The notes beneath the pieces are model-generated. The model was not told the DNA's origin. It ran no database searches and saw only the letters and a list, made by a program, of their open reading frames with translations. DNA of 6,751 nt, taken from CAUTXO01 sp963542625. Lineage in GTDB: Bacteria > Campylobacterota > Campylobacteria > Campylobacterales > SZUA-545. Of the stretch, positions 4,892 to 6,751 are shown in pieces (positions within the stretch are counted from its first letter, which is position 1; the number at the start of each line of letters is the position of its first letter). Location: NCBI GenBank assembly GCA_963542625.1, contig CAUTXO010000075.1, forward strand, positions 1-6,751, given 5' to 3'. A program made the translations under genes and the position numbers.

Positions 4892-5340
4892 CCGCGGGGC
4901 TTAAGTTTACTTGGCGGATTTGCGTGGCTCTTGCTTAGAACTTGACTGGATCTCTTGCTTGGATTTTGCCTTGATCTTTGTGCTGGTTTTGTCTAGCCCT
5001 GCTTGTTTGCCCGCTGGATCCTTACCGGCTTTGCGTAAGATCTTAGGCACCGCTTTTACTGTTTGGATCTTTGGCAAAGGTGTGCGGGATCTCTTGCTTG
5101 GATCTTGCGCGTAGCCGCGTAAGATCTTAAGCCTGTTTGTCCGCTGGCTTTGCGCGTGATCTGTGGCGCCTTTGCTTGGTGGTTTGCGTTAGATCTTGCC
5201 TAGATCTTGGCTGGATCTTTGGCACCGCTGCGGTTTGCCCTTGGTGCGGATTTGCGCTGGATTTCTTAGCAGATCCGCTAGCCTAGGTTTGCGCCGCCGC
5301 CATTTGTCCTTAGCGCGCATTTTTAGATAACGGCTTTTAA
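4892..5340. other. GATC-rich non-coding spacer with degenerate repeats
   Basis: This ~450-bp stretch has no convincing gene. It contains 13 GATC sites between 4949 and 5275, at 4949, 4973, 5017, 5039, 5066, 5088, 5101, 5123, 5158, 5192, 5203, 5214 and 5272, about one per 25 bp against roughly one per 256 expected by chance. Words recur in variant form: TAAGATCTTA (5037 and 5121), GTTTG(C/T)CCGCTGG (5006 and 5135), GGATCTTTGGCA (5065 and 5213). On the minus strand a frame is open from 5188 to 4907 but has no ATG and a Lys/Arg/Ser/Pro-rich translation without domain features. The stretch may be a decayed gene or duplicated spacer material. Confidence 0.7.
4948..5108. repeat. direct repeat pair of 22 bp inside the GATC-rich spacer
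   Basis: The 22 bases at 4948-4969 (beginning GGATCTCTTGCTTGGAT) recur at 5087-5108 with one mismatch, the second copy gaining an extra GATC. A looser copy starts near 4926 (GGCTCTTGCTTAGAACTTG). This is direct evidence that the spacer grew by local duplication. Confidence 0.7.
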
Positions 5341-5357
5341 AAATCGATTTATTTTGG

Positions 5358-5391
5358 TAAAATCGCCTTTTTCAAAGATATTGCAAGGAAG
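5358..5391 (+). promoter_or_regulatory. promoter -10 and ribosome site of the 104-residue protein gene
   Basis: TAAAAT (5358-5363) after an A/T-rich stretch is a plausible -10 box. AAGGAAG (5385-5391) is the ribosome site for the ATG at 5396. A longer in-frame start at TTG 5354 would overlap the -10 box, lacks its own ribosome site and is rejected. Confidence 0.5.
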
Positions 5392-5395
5392 TATT

Positions 5396-5710
5396 ATGGT
5401 TAGCAAATCTAGTATGGATAGACAAACGACAGAGTATTTAGAAAAAAAATACGACAAAGTTTTTCTAACGGCGGCGGAAGTTGAGAGCGAAACGCTCGTG
5501 CCCGCGTCCAATGTCCCATCTACTTCAGACAAACCGCATACTTGGCTTTTAAGAGATGTTGTTGAATTTTTGAATAAACCCTTTTATAATAAGGAATTAA
5601 ACAGAATGCCTAAGCCGGAAAAGAAAAAATACATCATTTCCGCGACGACGGATTCTTTGAATAAATACTGGCAGCAATCCGAAGAAACCGCAGGCGTGGT
5701 AACGCTTTAG
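5396..5710 (+). CDS. hypothetical protein, 104 residues, unrecognised
   Basis: I do not recognise this protein. It starts MVSKSSMDRQ, has no signal peptide or membrane segment, and is probably cytosolic. The N-terminal third (TEYLEKKYDKVFLTAAEV, about 11-28) is predicted helical and slightly resembles the opening of small helix-turn-helix proteins (LTAAEV), but the usual recognition helix is not visible. A Ser/Pro-rich segment follows (36-45), then TWLLRDVVEFLNKPFY (about 49-64), a basic stretch PKPEKKKYII (about 72-81) and a polar tail ending GVVTL. The start is decided by the ribosome site AAGGAAG. It stands alone between its own promoter and a possible terminator. Codon use and GC are like the neighbours, so it is probably a real gene. 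Confidence 0.7.
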   Translation: MVSKSSMDRQTTEYLEKKYDKVFLTAAEVESETLVPASNVPSTSDKPHTWLLRDVVEFLNKPFYNKELNRMPKPEKKKYIISATTDSLNKYWQQSEETAGVVTL

Positions 5711-5732
5711 CGCGCGCGCCTTGTGCTTTTTT
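5709..5732 (+). terminator. possible Rho-independent terminator after the 104-residue protein gene
   Basis: AGCGC (5709-5713) can pair with GTGCT (5723-5727, one G-U pair), and a six-T run ends at 5732. An outer inverted repeat CGCTTTA/TAAAGCG (5703-5709 with 5732-5738) could form an alternative, larger stem. The position overlapping the stop codon is right, but stem strength is moderate. Confidence 0.4.
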
Positions 5733-5902
5733 AAAGCGCCTTTTAAATGGTGCCTTGCTTGCTGCTCTTTTAGTTGTTTGTTTTAGCGCTTTTTGCTCTG
5801 TTTTTGTTACCTTTTGCGCCATTTTTGTTGCGCCGCTTGCTTTCGCGCAAAGTCTTGGCGCGCAAGCCCCGTATTTTAAACGCATTTTTTGCAAACTCGT
5901 GA

Positions 5903-5930
5903 GATAATTACCAAATTTTTTTGAAGGAAA
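5903..5930 (+). promoter_or_regulatory. promoter -10 and ribosome site of the lipoprotein gene
   Basis: GATAAT (5903-5908) is a plausible -10 box about 25 bases before the ATG. AAGGAAA (5924-5930) is a good ribosome site for ATG 5934. The spacer before it (5711-5900) is T-rich on the plus strand and shows nothing else clear. Confidence 0.5.
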
Positions 5931-5933
5931 CCT

Positions 5934-6506
5934 ATGAAAACTACTGTTGCAATGAGTATTTTGCTCGCGGGATTGACCCTTTTTTCTTGCGCGTCTAAAC
6001 AAGAAACAAAGCCAGAAGAGCCGGACTTCCGCTGCCGTCAAGGCGGGGAGCTAGCACCGGAATGGACGTGCATTCCAAAGGCTGATAACGGCATAGCAGC
6101 CGTTGGCGTTGCAAAAACAAACGCTGGCGATGACCCGGATCTTCAAATGCAAGAAGCGATGAGTAACGGCAGAACCGCGCTTGCTAGAAGGATTGAAACG
6201 AAGGTCAAGACGATGATTAAAAACTGGAAGCGCGCCACCGGCGGCGGCGAAGACCAGACGTTTGAGAAAAACCTTGAGAGTGTTTCAAGGCAGGTTAGCG
6301 AGCAAACTCTAACGAACACAAAGCAGCTTAAATACTGGAAGCAAAAGGACGGCACGCTTTGGATTTTGGTTGGCACGGACAGCACGGATCCTGTGCTAAA
6401 GAGCTTTAACAAGGCAAAAACAAGCTTTAAAAATGACGAAGCCCTTTGGCAACAATTCCAATCGCAAAAGGCGATGGACGAGCTTGACGCCGAGCTGAAA
6501 AAATAG
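5934..6506 (+). CDS. LPP20-family lipoprotein
   Basis: A 190-residue exported lipoprotein. Residues 1-18 are a type II signal peptide ending in the lipobox L-F-S-C, with Cys19 as the acylation site (Phe at -2 is unusual but tolerated). A charged tether (20-31) is followed by APEWTC (41-46), IAAVGVA (54-60) and a long amphipathic helix with ALARRIETKV, a layout typical of the LPP20 family of Campylobacterota, whose H. pylori member is a conserved membrane-associated lipoprotein antigen. A strand pair LKYWKQKDGTLWILVGTD closes the domain, then a Lys/Gln/Asp-rich helical tail. Cys34 and Cys46 could form a disulfide. It has its own promoter and no close partner gene. Membrane destination (inner or outer) cannot be told from sequence. 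Confidence 0.8.
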   Translation: MKTTVAMSILLAGLTLFSCASKQETKPEEPDFRCRQGGELAPEWTCIPKADNGIAAVGVAKTNAGDDPDLQMQEAMSNGRTALARRIETKVKTMIKNWKRATGGGEDQTFEKNLESVSRQVSEQTLTNTKQLKYWKQKDGTLWILVGTDSTDPVLKSFNKAKTSFKNDEALWQQFQSQKAMDELDAELKK

Positions 6507-6578
6507 CTTTTTAAGTTTTAGAGTGGCTGGGTTTTGATCCGCTAGGCGCGCTAAGCTTTGCGCACGGCAGATCTTAGG

Positions 6579-6606
6579 GCAAAGATCTTGCCCACAAGAT
6601 CTTTGC
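6579..6606. repeat. perfect 12-bp inverted repeat with 4-base loop
   Basis: GCAAAGATCTTG (6579-6590) and CAAGATCTTTGC (6595-6606) are exact reverse complements around CCCA. Each arm contains the palindrome AAGATCTT. No T run follows directly, so it is not an obvious terminator for the lipoprotein gene; it could protect an mRNA 3' end or act on DNA. Confidence 0.85.
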
Positions 6607-6654
6607 GCAGAATCCTTTGAGTTTGCGGTTTGTTTGGCTCAAAGGCTTTTGCGC
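6605..6654. repeat. interrupted 13-bp inverted repeat, second hairpin
   Basis: GCGCA-(4)-CCTTTGAG (6605-6621) pairs with CTCAAAGG-(4)-TGCGC (6638-6654), a symmetric 4x4 internal loop and a 16-base apical loop. It shares two bases with the preceding hairpin. Seven T residues (6664-6670) lie nine bases after the stem, so a plus-strand terminator is possible but not well spaced. The rest of 6507-6751 shows no gene. Confidence 0.75.
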
Positions 6655-6751
6655 TTAAGATCCTTTTTTTACCGGCTTGGCGGTGTGGTTTGAATTTGCG
6701 CTTGTGCTCACGCTACCGCCTTTATTTCACTTGCAAACATTTAAGAGCGCT

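Noticed and set aside
4880..4905. Terminator after the glycosidase-like gene
   Set aside because: The AGCC/GGCT stem around the stop codon is 4 bp and no T run follows.
5634..6041. Minus-strand 135-codon frame between and over the last two genes
   Set aside because: It overlaps the lipoprotein start and the 104-residue gene end; its Lys/Ala-rich translation simply reflects the T/GC-word spacer read backwards.

Overview
The window looks like a chromosomal piece of a Campylobacterota (epsilonproteobacterial) genome, most likely Helicobacter or a close relative. The clues are an LPP20-family lipoprotein gene, a classical type Va autotransporter, promoters dominated by TATAAT-like -10 boxes without good -35 boxes, and a small antisense-controlled toxin locus laid out like Helicobacter aapA/IsoA. 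The genus is inferred; no rRNA or tRNA is present to fix it.

Layout. Positions 1-120 hold two abutting tandem repeats (a 7-bp G-rich unit, then a 10-bp C-rich unit) and a GC-rich hairpin. Positions 176-636 are two diverged copies of a ~210-bp module, the most interesting part of the window. Read on the minus strand, each copy has a promoter, a structured leader with a partly sequestered ribosome site, a 21-codon ORF for a very hydrophobic peptide ending in AY, and a GC-rich terminator. On the plus strand each copy has an extended -10 promoter inside the toxin ORF, driving a short RNA antisense to the toxin start and leader. I read this as a tandem type I toxin-antitoxin locus with Ibs-like peptides. 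A compensatory base-pair change between the copies supports the RNA structure.

Positions 712-3390 encode a secreted autotransporter (signal peptide, beta-helical passenger, C-terminal barrel), transcribed divergently from the second toxin. Positions 3467-4891 form a two-gene operon: a STAS-domain protein and an exported TIM-barrel protein resembling the DUF4015/COG1306 putative glycoside hydrolases. Positions 4892-5340 are non-coding and remarkably dense in GATC, with internal degenerate repeats. Then come an unrecognised 104-residue cytosolic protein (5396-5710), an LPP20-like lipoprotein (5934-6506), and a spacer with two strong inverted repeats (6579-6654).

All larger genes are on the plus strand; only the two toxin peptides are on the minus strand. 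Three products are envelope or secreted proteins (autotransporter, glycosidase-like protein, lipoprotein). Apart from the STAS/glycosidase-like pair, each gene seems to have its own promoter.
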